A stretch of DNA of 64,000 nucleotides from an uncultured Myxococcales bacterium. GTDB lineage: Bacteria; Myxococcota_A; UBA9042. Position 1 is the first letter of the stretch. Each line of letters begins with the position of its first letter. The stretch lies in contig CAIYBN010000082.1 of assembly GCA_903924465.1 (NCBI GenBank), positions 124,001-188,000 of the forward strand, read 5' to 3'. The notes below the pieces were generated by a model. The model was given only the letters and a program-made list of their open reading frames with translations, was not told the DNA's origin and did no database searches. Below, piece by piece: positions 53,571-62,845 of the stretch. A program made the position numbers and the translations under genes.

Positions 53571-54714
53571 TCCTCAAAATCACAAGCGTTTCGGCTTCTC
53601 GCGCGGCTTCAACCTGATTGAATTGCTGATGGCGCTCGCGCTGGCGACCATCGTGTTCATGGCGTCCGTGCAGATGTTCGTCAAGCAGTCCGAGGTGATG
53701 TCGCAGCAGAACGACCTCATCGACATGAACCGCGAGGCGCGCTTTGCGCTGGAGCATTTGCGCCAGGATCTGACGTCGCTGGGCTCGAATGCCACGCCGA
53801 ATTCGGGCATCGATCCGCTGGTTTGTCCCAAGCCAGGCGTGGATTTGCGGGTGCTGCAGCTGAGCCTCGACGACAGCTATGCGATGGACACGGCGCTGGA
53901 TCCCTTCGTCCAGCCGGTGTCGATCAAGCTGTTCGGCAGCCTGGACGTCAAGACGCGCTGGCACACCACAGCGATTGACGGCACGGTCGTGCGCCTGCTG
54001 GACGACGGCACGTTGCCGACGACGGAACCCGCGTGGAACGTCATCTTCTCGGCAGATCGCTACCTGCGCCTCGGCGGCGCGGACGGTACGATGATGTACT
54101 TTGCGATTTCAACGACGAATTTTGCCAGCAAAACGGTGACGGTCGCCGCTCCGATTCCGCGACAAGGCGCTGGGCAGGCCTGCGGCTACCTGGGGCTGGG
54201 CGCGAACTATTCGGTCGATGTCCAGAACTTCGTGCGGTACCGCATCATTGCCGACAACCGGCCGGGCGCGCCGCGGCGTCCCGACGATCAATTTGAGAAT
54301 ACCCTGCTGGTGCGGGAGCGGCTGGGCCTGAACGGCGTGACCATCATTGCGCAGACCATTCTGGCTGAAAACGTCGTCGATCTTGGGGTGTTTGACATGC
54401 TCCTCGATCTCGACCCGGCGCCGCAGACGCTGAAGATCAAGTACATGCCGACCGCGTCCGACGTGGTCCAGACCGGCGGCGGTGGGCTGCTGGGCTATCA
54501 AAGCAGTGCCGTGCCGGAAGCGCTGCGGTCGATGACGGTCAAAGTGACAGTCCGCTCGACATGGCCGGACAAAAACCTGGTGCACTCGCCGCGCCTTCAG
54601 CTGTTTGCGCCGCTGGAAACGTGGAAAGTCGCCAATGACCAGCGCGGCATTTACCCCACGATTACCCTCGCTGGGCGCATCGCCATGCCGACGATGATGT
54701 CCCGCAACCTGTGA
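53554..54714 (+). CDS. pilW: Type IV pilus minor pilin PilW family
   Basis: Large minor pilin of 386 residues. Prepilin peptide with G18 cleavage, then FNLIELLMALALATIVFM with Glu at +5 (E23), followed by a long body including SVQMFVKQSEVMSQQNDLIDMNREAR and LRQDLTSLGSNATPNSG, typical of PilW. Start ATG 53554 overlaps pilV by 17 bp; ATG 53560 is an alternative. It acts in the minor-pilin complex with PilV, PilX and PilY1. Confidence 0.86.
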   Translation: MSMCNNPQNHKRFGFSRGFNLIELLMALALATIVFMASVQMFVKQSEVMSQQNDLIDMNREARFALEHLRQDLTSLGSNATPNSGIDPLVCPKPGVDLRVLQLSLDDSYAMDTALDPFVQPVSIKLFGSLDVKTRWHTTAIDGTVVRLLDDGTLPTTEPAWNVIFSADRYLRLGGADGTMMYFAISTTNFASKTVTVAAPIPRQGAGQACGYLGLGANYSVDVQNFVRYRIIADNRPGAPRRPDDQFENTLLVRERLGLNGVTIIAQTILAENVVDLGVFDMLLDLDPAPQTLKIKYMPTASDVVQTGGGGLLGYQSSAVPEALRSMTVKVTVRSTWPDKNLVHSPRLQLFAPLETWKVANDQRGIYPTITLAGRIAMPTMMSRNL

Positions 54715-54722
54715 GGCTGCTC

Positions 54723-55301
54723 ATGCGATCGATCGAGAGTGTGACGCACAAAGGACCTGAACCGCAGCGGCGCCTGCGCGAACGCGGCATGATCCTCGTG
54801 ACTACACTGGTGTTTTTGTCGCTGATGACCGTGCTGTGCAGCGCGGCGATCGTGCGGACGTCCAACGACATTCGCGAGGGCGGAGCGCAGCGCATCAGCC
54901 AGGCGGCATTGCGTTTGAGTGAGGCGGGCGCGATGGGAACAGTCGCGCTCGCGGCGCAAATGCAAGTGGGCTTTGGCGACTACGTGGCCGCGCGCGGCTA
55001 CGTCCTGACCATGGCCGACGTCGGCGTTGCGACCGTGGACACGACCGCGCCGGATGGCTCATTTGGCCGTGAATTCGCGACGATTTCGCCGATCAGCTTC
55101 TCGACTTTGGTCACGGAGTCGGACATGTCGTCGGCGGTGCCGGGTTACGACGCGGCGCGCTACTGTTTCAAGACCTACAAGATGGTCACGACGTCGCAAA
55201 TCGGCCAAGCCACGCCGACGAACCTGCTGCAAATCGAGCAATCGGGCCAGCAGGCGATTCAGTCCTACCTGACGGTTGGCCCCGTCCTTTGCGGTCCCTG
55301 A
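54723..55301 (+). CDS. Type IV pilus minor pilin PilX-like
   Basis: Minor pilin of 192 residues. The mature start is RG/MILVTTLVFLSLMTVL; the +5 position is Thr instead of Glu, as in PilX/GspK proteins that sit at the pilus tip. The ATG at 54723 has GAGG 7 nt upstream; GTG 54711 overlaps the pilW stop and is possible. A C-terminal Cys pair (YCFKTY, VLCGP) may form a disulfide. Confidence 0.82.
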   Translation: MRSIESVTHKGPEPQRRLRERGMILVTTLVFLSLMTVLCSAAIVRTSNDIREGGAQRISQAALRLSEAGAMGTVALAAQMQVGFGDYVAARGYVLTMADVGVATVDTTAPDGSFGREFATISPISFSTLVTESDMSSAVPGYDAARYCFKTYKMVTTSQIGQATPTNLLQIEQSGQQAIQSYLTVGPVLCGP

Positions 55302-55313
55302 GCGAGGTGTCTC

Positions 55314-58300
55314 ATGCGGCTGCTGCTTGTTTTCCTGTTCACGCTGATTGCGATGCCCGGCGCATTTGCCCAGACGACGGCGCTGCCCGAGGTGCTGTTC
55401 GTCGTCGATACGTCGCAATCGATGCAGTACAAAGTCGGCAGTGACACCGTACCGCTTTGCGGGTCGGCGGTTCCGACGGTGCCGGATGAAAAGTCGCGCT
55501 GGAACGTGATCCGCGAGGTGATCGGCGGTTCCTTTGCCAACTTCCAATGCCAATATCAGTCCTTGCCGCCGGTGCCCGAAGCGGTGAGCCCACCGACCCA
55601 GCTTTCGGGAGCGCCCGCGTGCATTCCGGGCCTCGGCATGACCTTGACGCAGCCCTACGTCACCCGACCGATGGCGTCCGCCGGAATGGCGTCGCGCACG
55701 TTTCCCGGTGGCGGTCTGGGCCCGGACGATCCCGGAGCGACGTTCCAGACCACGTGGAGCGGCGGCACCTACACGCTGCGGACGATGTGGATGCAGTTTG
55801 ATGTCAGCTCAATTCCTCAAGCCAATCAATGGACTGGTGCGAGTGTCGACATTCCCGGCAGTCTGCTGAACATGGACGTGCAGCCGACGCAAGTGCAGCT
55901 CGTGCTCTCGCCGTATAATCCGCCGGAGGCGGGCGTGGACCTGTGCGGCATCGCGCAGTCTACGCAAACGGTGTTGGCGGGGCCGGTCGCGCTACCGTCG
56001 ACCGGCGCGTCGTTCCAGGCGGCGACCTTGTCGTTGCCGATCACGGCCCAAGGCGCGACGATCCTGCAAGGCATGCGTCAAGGCGGCGCTTCCACGATCT
56101 CCGTCGCCCTCGTGCCCGCCGGCATCCTCTTTGATAACACCTGCGCCACCGTGTCTGGCGGGCCCAAGACCAACGTTCAGTTCGTGCCGAGTTCCACCAG
56201 CCCGTCGTCGCAGTACTCGCCGACTTTGACCGTCGCGACGGGGACGCCGTGTCCTGCCGAGGGGCCGAATCAGCACTCGATTGCGATCGGCTTGCAAGCA
56301 GACGGTTCGCTGGGCTCCGTGCCGGCGGGGCTGGACGGCCTCATGGACGTCTTCGGCCAGAACGCCAAGTTCGCTCTGCTGGCGGGCGACAACGTCATGA
56401 ACAAGGGCACGACCGCGACTGCGGGGTTCAGCTACGCGGACGACCTGCAGTCGATTTGGGGCGCCATCAACATGGGCGTCGCGGATCCGTACTTGAATGG
56501 GACGGTCAGCGTGCCCATCACGGGGCCTGACACACTGCCGGCGCGGGCGGACACGTACAACGCGATTCAAAACGCCCTCAACTTGATCCGGCCGAACGGT
56601 CCAACGCCGATCGCGTCGGCGATGGCGGACGTGATCGCCTATCTCGGCCCCAGCGCGTACATGGATTCGCATTTCCACACCGTGATTGAAGATCCGGTCA
56701 ACGGCGACCCCTATCTGGCCTGTCGCACCAAGGTTGTCGTCGTCATGAGCGACGGCGGCGGCAATTTGTACAACGGTTCGAGCGACGGGCGCGCGTCGGC
56801 GGTCCAGGCCGCAGCGACGTTGTTTGCCAAGAATATCCCGGTGTACGTGATGGCCGTTGGCTTTCCGGCGAATGTCACGCCGACCGGAGCAGACTGGCAG
56901 TTCTTGAATGATCTGGCTGCGGCGGGTGGCACGCAATTCGCCCGCGTCGTCAACACGCCGCAGGACGCGGTCTCGACGCTTGCCCCGGTCATCAACGGCG
57001 TTGCATTGAACGGTTTGGTTCTGACGCGGCCGCTGTACACAACGGCAACCGGGTCCGTGAACGATGTGCAGCACAGTTTCCAGACCATCAGCATCTTTGA
57101 CCTGAGCCAGCCGCTGCGCACCCGTGGCATCGTTGAGCAGCGCATCTTCAAGTGCGACGCGGCGTGCAAATCCGACGCGCAGCCCAACCGCGCGCAGGTG
57201 TGCGGCATCATCAACTATCAGGATCAACTGGTCGCGCGCACCAAAGCGCGTCGCCTGTACACCCACTTGGTCGGCGCGCGCATCAATTTGGACAGTCAGC
57301 ATATTGCGCCGTTTGACTTGGGGATTGGCAACGCGGGGCAGGTGGCGCACTTGCAATTGCAACCCGACACGTCGTGTGCGACGGCTGGCATCTTTGACCT
57401 GACCAAGCCACCGCAACAGCTGGCGTACCGCGACGATGTCCTGGCGACGCTGCGCGGCGATCTGGGCACCTGCCGTCAGAACCATCCGCTGGGGGCACCG
57501 TCGCGAGCGCAGCCGGCGTTGCTGGAACCCGCGTCGCGCCTGCCGATTCGCGACCCGTCGTTTCGCACTTACGTTTCCACGGTCGTCCCGCCGGTCGGCA
57601 TCCTGACGACCAACAATCCGCCAGGTTCGGCCCAGCGTCCGACGATGCTGTTCGTGGCGACACACGACGGTCTGCTTCACGCCTTTCGCACGGATGAGGA
57701 CCCGACCATCGTCACCAAGGACTCGTTGCTCGCCGGTGGTGAGATGTGGGCGTTCCTGCCGCGCTACAGCCTGCCGCGCATTTCCCAAATCAAGCTCGTG
57801 ACTTCGCAGGATGCGTCCTACATGAATGCGCCGATTACGGCCCAGCACGTGCTGCTGCAACGCGACGTCCTTTCGGGCACGACTGCGCCGACGACGGCGC
57901 AGAATTGGCGTGCTGTAGTGATTGCCGGCGCGGGCGAAGCGGGCTTTGGCTACACCGCGCTGGACGTGACGTCGCCCGAGGATCCACAGGTGATGTGGGA
58001 AATTACCCCCGATCGTCACTGTTTTGGCGCTGTGACCGTCGGCTCGCAGTTTGGACCGATGTGCCTGGCGACCAGCAAGTTCGCAGAAATGGGCCGTTCG
58101 ACAGCGCGCGCCGTGATCACCAGCCTGTACTACACCAATGCGGCAGGCGTGACGGCTGAACGCGCGGTGGTTGTCTTGCCCTTTGGCAAAGCGTCGTCGG
58201 AATCCTCAGCCGCCACGACGGCTCAGTTGGAAGGTTCGGGCGAACGCGGCGTGTATGTCCTCGACATGCAGACAGGCGACATCCTGCGCAAATTCCTCAC

Positions 58301-59273
58301 GACCGACCTGATCACCACAGGCGCACCGTTCACGATCGGCGACAAGACCCAACTTGGCAGATTCTGGACGGAACCCGCTTGCTTCAACAACGCCGCAGGC
58401 CAAGTGACCACCCGCTGTTTCCTGGGCGACTCCAAAGGCATGACGTGGCGCATCGACCTGTCCTCGACCGATCCCACGGCTTGGTCGATGCGGTTCTTCT
58501 TTGACCTGTACAACGGCACCACGCTGCCGACCAACCTGCAATTCGACTTGAGCAGTTCCAACCGTTTGCCCATCACCTCGCCGCCAAGCCTGAGCGCGAT
58601 GCAAAATGGCTCCTTGGCGGTTGTGCTGGGCAGCGGCAACGGCGATGTGGTGACCAACGCCACCGCGCGCTCGGTCGTGGTTTCTTTGAAGGAAGCGTAC
58701 ACGATTGGCGCGGATGGCACCGCGGCGCCGCCCTTGGGGTCGCTGAACTGGCTGAAAATTCTTGACGCAGGGGAGCGCTTCATCGGGCCACCGCTGATTT
58801 TCGCGTATTACGCCTACTGGGCGTCCTTTGCGGTGGCGCAGAATGGCTTGTGCGACATTGGCACCGCGCGGTTGTGGGGCGTGCGCTATGATCGTGCGCA
58901 GTCGGCTTCAGACCCGCAGGACACGATGGGCGCGTTTCCGAACCCGCAAGCGCCGAGTACGGTCTCGGCCAATCTGGATTATCAGCAGGTTGGCGCGTAT
59001 CGGCCCTCTCCGGTGGATCTGCAACCCGAGCCATCGTGCCTCTTCGGCTGTCCGCCAAACAGTCCGCAGTGCCTGATCGCCAAAGGCGCGCCGCTGGGCG
59101 GCACGACGCCGAAGTACGAGTTGAGCGTCGCTGTCGCTGGCAATGTCCAATCGGCGTACCAGACGCCCAGTTCGAATGGCAACGGGTCCGCTTCGGTGGG
59201 TACGATTGCTGTGACGCCACCCCAACCGCGGACGGCGGCCGTGATCACCGGCTGGGATCTGCTGTTCGACTAA
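55314..59273 (+). CDS. pilY1: PilY1-like type IV pilus tip adhesin
   Basis: Secreted protein of 1319 residues. Signal peptide ends PGAFA. A VWA-like N-terminal region (PEVLFVVDTSQSM, residues 25-37, with DxSxS metal site) is interrupted by a long insert, and resumes at KVVVVMSDGGGNLYNGSSDG (about 472). The C-terminal half has the PilY1-type beta-propeller: MLFVATHDGLLHAFRTDED (about 777) and VVIAGAGEAGFGYTALDVTSPEDPQ (about 866). The usual EF-hand-like calcium loop of P. aeruginosa PilY1 is not evident. It is 12 bp after the PilX gene, fifth in the sigma-54 operon. It probably mediates adhesion and pilus assembly or retraction. Confidence 0.86.
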   Translation: MRLLLVFLFTLIAMPGAFAQTTALPEVLFVVDTSQSMQYKVGSDTVPLCGSAVPTVPDEKSRWNVIREVIGGSFANFQCQYQSLPPVPEAVSPPTQLSGAPACIPGLGMTLTQPYVTRPMASAGMASRTFPGGGLGPDDPGATFQTTWSGGTYTLRTMWMQFDVSSIPQANQWTGASVDIPGSLLNMDVQPTQVQLVLSPYNPPEAGVDLCGIAQSTQTVLAGPVALPSTGASFQAATLSLPITAQGATILQGMRQGGASTISVALVPAGILFDNTCATVSGGPKTNVQFVPSSTSPSSQYSPTLTVATGTPCPAEGPNQHSIAIGLQADGSLGSVPAGLDGLMDVFGQNAKFALLAGDNVMNKGTTATAGFSYADDLQSIWGAINMGVADPYLNGTVSVPITGPDTLPARADTYNAIQNALNLIRPNGPTPIASAMADVIAYLGPSAYMDSHFHTVIEDPVNGDPYLACRTKVVVVMSDGGGNLYNGSSDGRASAVQAAATLFAKNIPVYVMAVGFPANVTPTGADWQFLNDLAAAGGTQFARVVNTPQDAVSTLAPVINGVALNGLVLTRPLYTTATGSVNDVQHSFQTISIFDLSQPLRTRGIVEQRIFKCDAACKSDAQPNRAQVCGIINYQDQLVARTKARRLYTHLVGARINLDSQHIAPFDLGIGNAGQVAHLQLQPDTSCATAGIFDLTKPPQQLAYRDDVLATLRGDLGTCRQNHPLGAPSRAQPALLEPASRLPIRDPSFRTYVSTVVPPVGILTTNNPPGSAQRPTMLFVATHDGLLHAFRTDEDPTIVTKDSLLAGGEMWAFLPRYSLPRISQIKLVTSQDASYMNAPITAQHVLLQRDVLSGTTAPTTAQNWRAVVIAGAGEAGFGYTALDVTSPEDPQVMWEITPDRHCFGAVTVGSQFGPMCLATSKFAEMGRSTARAVITSLYYTNAAGVTAERAVVVLPFGKASSESSAATTAQLEGSGERGVYVLDMQTGDILRKFLTTDLITTGAPFTIGDKTQLGRFWTEPACFNNAAGQVTTRCFLGDSKGMTWRIDLSSTDPTAWSMRFFFDLYNGTTLPTNLQFDLSSSNRLPITSPPSLSAMQNGSLAVVLGSGNGDVVTNATARSVVVSLKEAYTIGADGTAAPPLGSLNWLKILDAGERFIGPPLIFAYYAYWASFAVAQNGLCDIGTARLWGVRYDRAQSASDPQDTMGAFPNPQAPSTVSANLDYQQVGAYRPSPVDLQPEPSCLFGCPPNSPQCLIAKGAPLGGTTPKYELSVAVAGNVQSAYQTPSSNGNGSASVGTIAVTPPQPRTAAVITGWDLLFD

Positions 59274-59378
59274 GGGATTGTGACAAAATGCGTCGTTCGA
59301 CCGCAAATTTGTGTCGCCGTGCGTATCGCCCCAGGCGGGCGCACTTGGCGACCCAGCCCAAGAGCCAAGATAGCTGAG

Positions 59379-59906
59379 ATGTTCCATCACAGACGTCAAG
59401 CACAAGGCCGCATGGTCCGACCCGTTGCCGTTCTGCCGCCGCTGGTGCTCGCCTGTCTGGCGTGCGCGTCGCCGCCACCGCCCCAGCCCGTTGTTGCGCC
59501 GCCTGCGCTGCCTGTGGTCCGGCAAGCGTGTCCCGGCGGGCTGCTCTGTGAGGCGCCGGCGCCCCTGGAAGGTTGGCGCGTGCCGGAGCTGTGTGCAGTG
59601 AGCCGCCTTGGGCAACGCGTCGTGACGTGTTGGCTGCAAGGGCAGGATTGGCCGCGGCTGGTCGAGTTTCTCACTTCGCGCTATCCGCATGCGGTGCAGA
59701 ACGGCCCGCTCCTGCGCATTGTCGGTCAGGCGCCGCCCGCGCGGGAGAATCCGGCTCAAGTGGCGACCACGACGCCGTTGTTGCTGGCTCACCAGCGCCC
59801 GCAAGGCGTCGAATTGGTGCTGCTGGCGGGTGACCCGGTTGACATGCCGGGACCGGCCACGGACACTGCAAACGCGAACCAGGCTTCGCCACGGAGCGTT
59901 CCATGA
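59379..59906 (+). CDS. Hypothetical Pro-rich lipoprotein
   Basis: Unrecognised 175-residue protein with lipobox LACLAC and a following Pro-rich stretch SPPPPQPVVAPPALPVV. The rest is a small domain with Cys pairs and a WLQGQDWPRLVEFL helix. Starts at ATG 59379 or 59412; the first gives a longer signal. It is 105 bp after pilY1 and overlaps the cupin gene start by 4 bp, so it may be part of the pilus operon. Confidence 0.65.
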   Translation: MFHHRRQAQGRMVRPVAVLPPLVLACLACASPPPPQPVVAPPALPVVRQACPGGLLCEAPAPLEGWRVPELCAVSRLGQRVVTCWLQGQDWPRLVEFLTSRYPHAVQNGPLLRIVGQAPPARENPAQVATTTPLLLAHQRPQGVELVLLAGDPVDMPGPATDTANANQASPRSVP

Positions 59907-60250
59907 CCTCGCAAGCAGCCTTGCCCGATGTGCTTTTTGACACCGACGCGCTTCCCTGGACGTGCGCCCAAGCGAAGGGTGTTTCCTACAAGTCGCTGCG
60001 TTATGAAGGCGAGACGCACAGTGGCGCTGTCTTGATTCACATGTGCCCCGATTCGGTCTACCCCGAAAATCTCGTGCACAAGGGCATGGATGTCCTTGTA
60101 TTGGATGGGGAATTGTCAATCGGTTCCGCGGCCTTGAACCGTGGCAGCTATGCCCATGTGCCCGCTGGCGCACGCACGGCGCCGGTAACCCGCGACGGCT
60201 GCATCCTGTTCGTCTCGTTCCCTGGCCGGGTCGAGAACCTCCACAGCTAG
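59903..60250 (+). CDS. Degenerate cupin-domain protein (ChrR-type)
   Basis: Single-domain cupin of 115 residues. The beta-barrel motif is partly preserved: GETHSGAVLIHMCPDSVYPENLVHKGMDVLVLDGEL, then GSYAHVPAGARTAPVTRDGCILFVSF, close to the ChrR anti-sigma cupin domain. Expected metal-binding His-x-His residues are missing (only one His in VHKG), so a bound metal is doubtful. Start overlaps the upstream lipoprotein gene by 4 bp and it is 20 bp from the next gene. It may be a protein-interaction or ligand-binding module. Confidence 0.78.
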   Translation: MTSQAALPDVLFDTDALPWTCAQAKGVSYKSLRYEGETHSGAVLIHMCPDSVYPENLVHKGMDVLVLDGELSIGSAALNRGSYAHVPAGARTAPVTRDGCILFVSFPGRVENLHS

Positions 60251-60270
60251 TTGGAAAAAGCGGCTAACCC

Positions 60271-60771
60271 ATGGCGATTCAACCTACACACGACCCCATG
60301 GAGCGCATCGCCCTGCAGCCCCGGGAAATCCTGCGCTTGCTGGAAACGGTGCCGCTTCTGGCCGACATGGCGATCCGTGAGCGGGCCGTGCTGGCAGAAG
60401 TCGCAGAGGTCGTGCGCTGCGCTCGCGACGTGGAGCTGTTCGGTGTGGGGCAGGACGTGCGCTGGTGGTATCTGGTTCTGACCGGGCGCGTCGAGGAGAG
60501 CGTGCGCGCGCCGGATGGCACCTGGCAGGTGGTCCGCGAAGCGACGACCGGACAAAGCGTTGGACTCGACAGCACCGTTTCCGGGATGCCGTCGGCAACG
60601 CAAGTGACCGCCGTGATGGTGACGTCGTTCGTCCGCGTGCCCGTGCTCGATTTGAACCGGCTGCTGCGCGGCACCGGGCCGGTCTCCATCAAGCTGCAAG
60701 CTGCGCTCAATGAGGAACTGGGGCGGGACCTGCGGGCAGCGACCTTGGCCATGGTCGAGCTGGTGACCTGA
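60271..60771 (+). CDS. Cyclic-nucleotide-binding-like domain protein without DNA-binding domain
   Basis: A 166-residue CRP-like cNMP-binding fold without HTH: helical N-terminus LLETVPLLADMAIRERAVLAEVAEVV, barrel YLVLTGRVEESVRAPDGTW, then a phosphate-binding region VGLDSTVSGMPSATQVTA. The invariant Arg of the binding cassette (xRxA) is replaced (PSATQ), so nucleotide binding is questionable. The C-terminal helix LRAATLAMVEL replaces the usual coiled-coil. It ends the same-strand run begun by the pilin genes. It could act as an allosteric or scaffold subunit; inferred. Confidence 0.75.
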   Translation: MAIQPTHDPMERIALQPREILRLLETVPLLADMAIRERAVLAEVAEVVRCARDVELFGVGQDVRWWYLVLTGRVEESVRAPDGTWQVVREATTGQSVGLDSTVSGMPSATQVTAVMVTSFVRVPVLDLNRLLRGTGPVSIKLQAALNEELGRDLRAATLAMVELVT

Positions 60772-60778
60772 AGGGCGC

Positions 60779-61588
60779 TCAGAACGCGGCCACATCCACG
60801 TCGCCCGCTTCCGCGACCTGCCACAGCGCTGGATCGGCCAAGGGTCGTGCCGCTCCGCCCGCGACTTGCTCGGCCCGCCGCGCCAGCCAGGCGTGGTACC
60901 GCGCCTTTTGGGCTTCACGTGCCGCAACATCGGTTGCATAGGCAAAACGCAACGTCACCTGCTGGCTACGCGCCTCGTCCCGCCGACTGTTCAGCAGGAT
61001 TGCCTCCAACGTTGCCCCGGCGCCCAAGTGCAGGCGAAGGATGTCGAGCGCGGGCTGACCTTTGCTGTTTGCGACGTGCAGCACGGCCTCGCGTGTGCCC
61101 TGCGGGTCCTCCAACAGCGCGAGCAACCGCGGTAGTCCGACCGCGGGCGACAGGGTTCGCGCCTCAGCACCCGAGACGTGCGCCGTCAGCCACGCGAGCG
61201 CCGCACCCACCAGCCGACGTCCGAGATTCAGGTGCTGCCCGGCCGGTGCGACTGTCGCCGCAATGAAATGCCACACACCGCCGGTTGGTCGATCCGCACC
61301 CCCGTGCCCTTGCGGGCAGCGCTGCTCCAGCAAGTCGTCAAAACGCGTGATCGGTGCAGCGGCCCAGACGCCAACGACGGTCCCGAGCAGTTCCATCGGT
61401 CGTTCGGGCTGCCAGGCTGCGACGACGAACACCGGCCACGGCCCATCCGCGTGCACGAGATCCAGCCAGCGGACCACACCCGCGTCGATCCACGGCGCCT
61501 GCACCGTCAGAAAGGCCTGCCAAAGAGCAGGGTTGCTGCGCAGTGTCGCCAGCGCAATCTCGTCGAGAATCAGGTCGTCCTCGGGCAT
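60779..61588 (-). CDS. GNAT-like hypothetical protein
   Basis: Unrecognised 269-residue protein. Segment VWHFIAATVAPAGQHLNLGRRLVGAALAWL resembles motif A of GNAT acetyltransferases, and ALDILRLHLGAGATLEAIL with following RRDEARSQQV resembles the end of such domains, so an acyltransferase is suggested but not shown. It starts 6 bp after the kbl stop on the same strand, so they are cotranscribed and may share acyl-CoA or amino-ketone metabolism. Its end is 7 bp from the convergent cNMP-domain gene. Confidence 0.6.
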   Translation of the reverse strand: MPEDDLILDEIALATLRSNPALWQAFLTVQAPWIDAGVVRWLDLVHADGPWPVFVVAAWQPERPMELLGTVVGVWAAAPITRFDDLLEQRCPQGHGGADRPTGGVWHFIAATVAPAGQHLNLGRRLVGAALAWLTAHVSGAEARTLSPAVGLPRLLALLEDPQGTREAVLHVANSKGQPALDILRLHLGAGATLEAILLNSRRDEARSQQVTLRFAYATDVAAREAQKARYHAWLARRAEQVAGGAARPLADPALWQVAEAGDVDVAAF

Positions 61589-61594
61589 GATGGG

Positions 61595-62788
61595 CTAACC
61601 TTGGATGACGCCCAGCCGTTTGCCGACGCGGGTGAAGGCCGCAATCGCCACGTCCACTTGCGCGTGGGTATGCGCGGCGGACAGCTGCACGCGGATGCGC
61701 GCGGCGCCTTTGGGCACGACCGGAAAGAAGAAGCCGATGACGTACACGCCCTCATCCAGCAACTCGCGGGCAAAATCCTGGGCCAGCCGCGCGTCGCCCA
61801 GCATCACCGGCACGATCGGGTGGATTCCCGGGCGAATCGCAAAGCCCGCTGCCGTCATCGCCTCGCGAAAGTGCCGGGTATTATCGGTCAACTGCAGGCG
61901 CAGATCATGGGCGGTATCAATCAGTTCCAGCGCGCGGATGCTGGCCTGCGCGATCACCGGCGCGAGCGTGTTCGAAAACAGATACGGCCGTGACCGTTGC
62001 CGCAGCAGCGCGATGATTTCCTTCTTGCCGGTCGTGAAACCGCCCGAAGCACCGCCCAGCGCTTTGCCCAACGTCGAGGTGATGACGTCAACCCGGTTCA
62101 TCACGCCATGATGTTCCGGCACACCGCGACCGTTCGGCCCCATGAAACCGGTCGCGTGCGATTCGTCGACCATCACCATCGCGTCGTATTTTTCCGCCAA
62201 TTCGCAAATCCGCGGCAGTTCAGCGAGATCGCCGTCCATGGAGAACACGCCATCGGTCGCGATCAGGCGCGTGCGCAGGTGCTGCGTGGCTTGGAGGTGC
62301 TGCTCCAATTCATCCAGATTGCCGTGCGTGTAGCGGAAGCGCTCGGCCTTGCACAGGCGAATGCCGTCGATGATCGAGGCGTGGTTGAGCGAGTCGGAAA
62401 TGATGGCGTCCTGTTCATCCAGCAGCGTCTCGAACAGCCCGCCGTTGGCGTCGAAGCACGAACCGTAGAGGATGGTGTCTTCGGTGCCAAAGAACCGTGA
62501 GATCGCGGCTTCCAACTGCTTGTGGATGTCCTGGGTGCCGCAGATGAACCGCACCGACGACAGGCCGTAGCCGCGCTCGTCCAGCGCTTTGTGGGCGGCG
62601 GCGACGATGCGCGCGTCGTTGGCCAGTCCGAGGTAGTTGTTGGCACAGAAATTGAGAACTTCCTTGCCATTTTTGACAGCGATCGCCGCGCCTTGTGGGG
62701 TCACGATCACCCGCTCGGGCTTGGTCATGCCCGCGGCGTCGATTTCAGCCAGTGTGTCTTGCAAGCGTTGGCGGACGTGGTCGTACAT
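61595..62788 (-). CDS. kbl: 2-amino-3-ketobutyrate CoA ligase (glycine C-acetyltransferase)
   Basis: PLP enzyme of the alpha-oxoamine synthase family; cleaves 2-amino-3-ketobutyrate with CoA into glycine and acetyl-CoA in threonine breakdown. ATG 62788 gives 397 residues, as in E. coli (398). PLP lysine K242 in [40 protein letters not shown] and the substrate-specific [13 protein letters not shown] motif that distinguishes Kbl from 5-aminolevulinate and KAPA synthases. No tdh gene is adjacent. It is followed by the GNAT-like gene and preceded by a secreted protein gene. Confidence 0.9.
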   Translation of the reverse strand: MYDHVRQRLQDTLAEIDAAGMTKPERVIVTPQGAAIAVKNGKEVLNFCANNYLGLANDARIVAAAHKALDERGYGLSSVRFICGTQDIHKQLEAAISRFFGTEDTILYGSCFDANGGLFETLLDEQDAIISDSLNHASIIDGIRLCKAERFRYTHGNLDELEQHLQATQHLRTRLIATDGVFSMDGDLAELPRICELAEKYDAMVMVDESHATGFMGPNGRGVPEHHGVMNRVDVITSTLGKALGGASGGFTTGKKEIIALLRQRSRPYLFSNTLAPVIAQASIRALELIDTAHDLRLQLTDNTRHFREAMTAAGFAIRPGIHPIVPVMLGDARLAQDFARELLDEGVYVIGFFFPVVPKGAARIRVQLSAAHTHAQVDVAIAAFTRVGKRLGVIQG

Positions 62789-62845
62789 GGGTTCCTCCGT
62801 TGGCGGCGAGAGGATCGACCGCAGCGGCCGCGGAGTCAACCTCAC

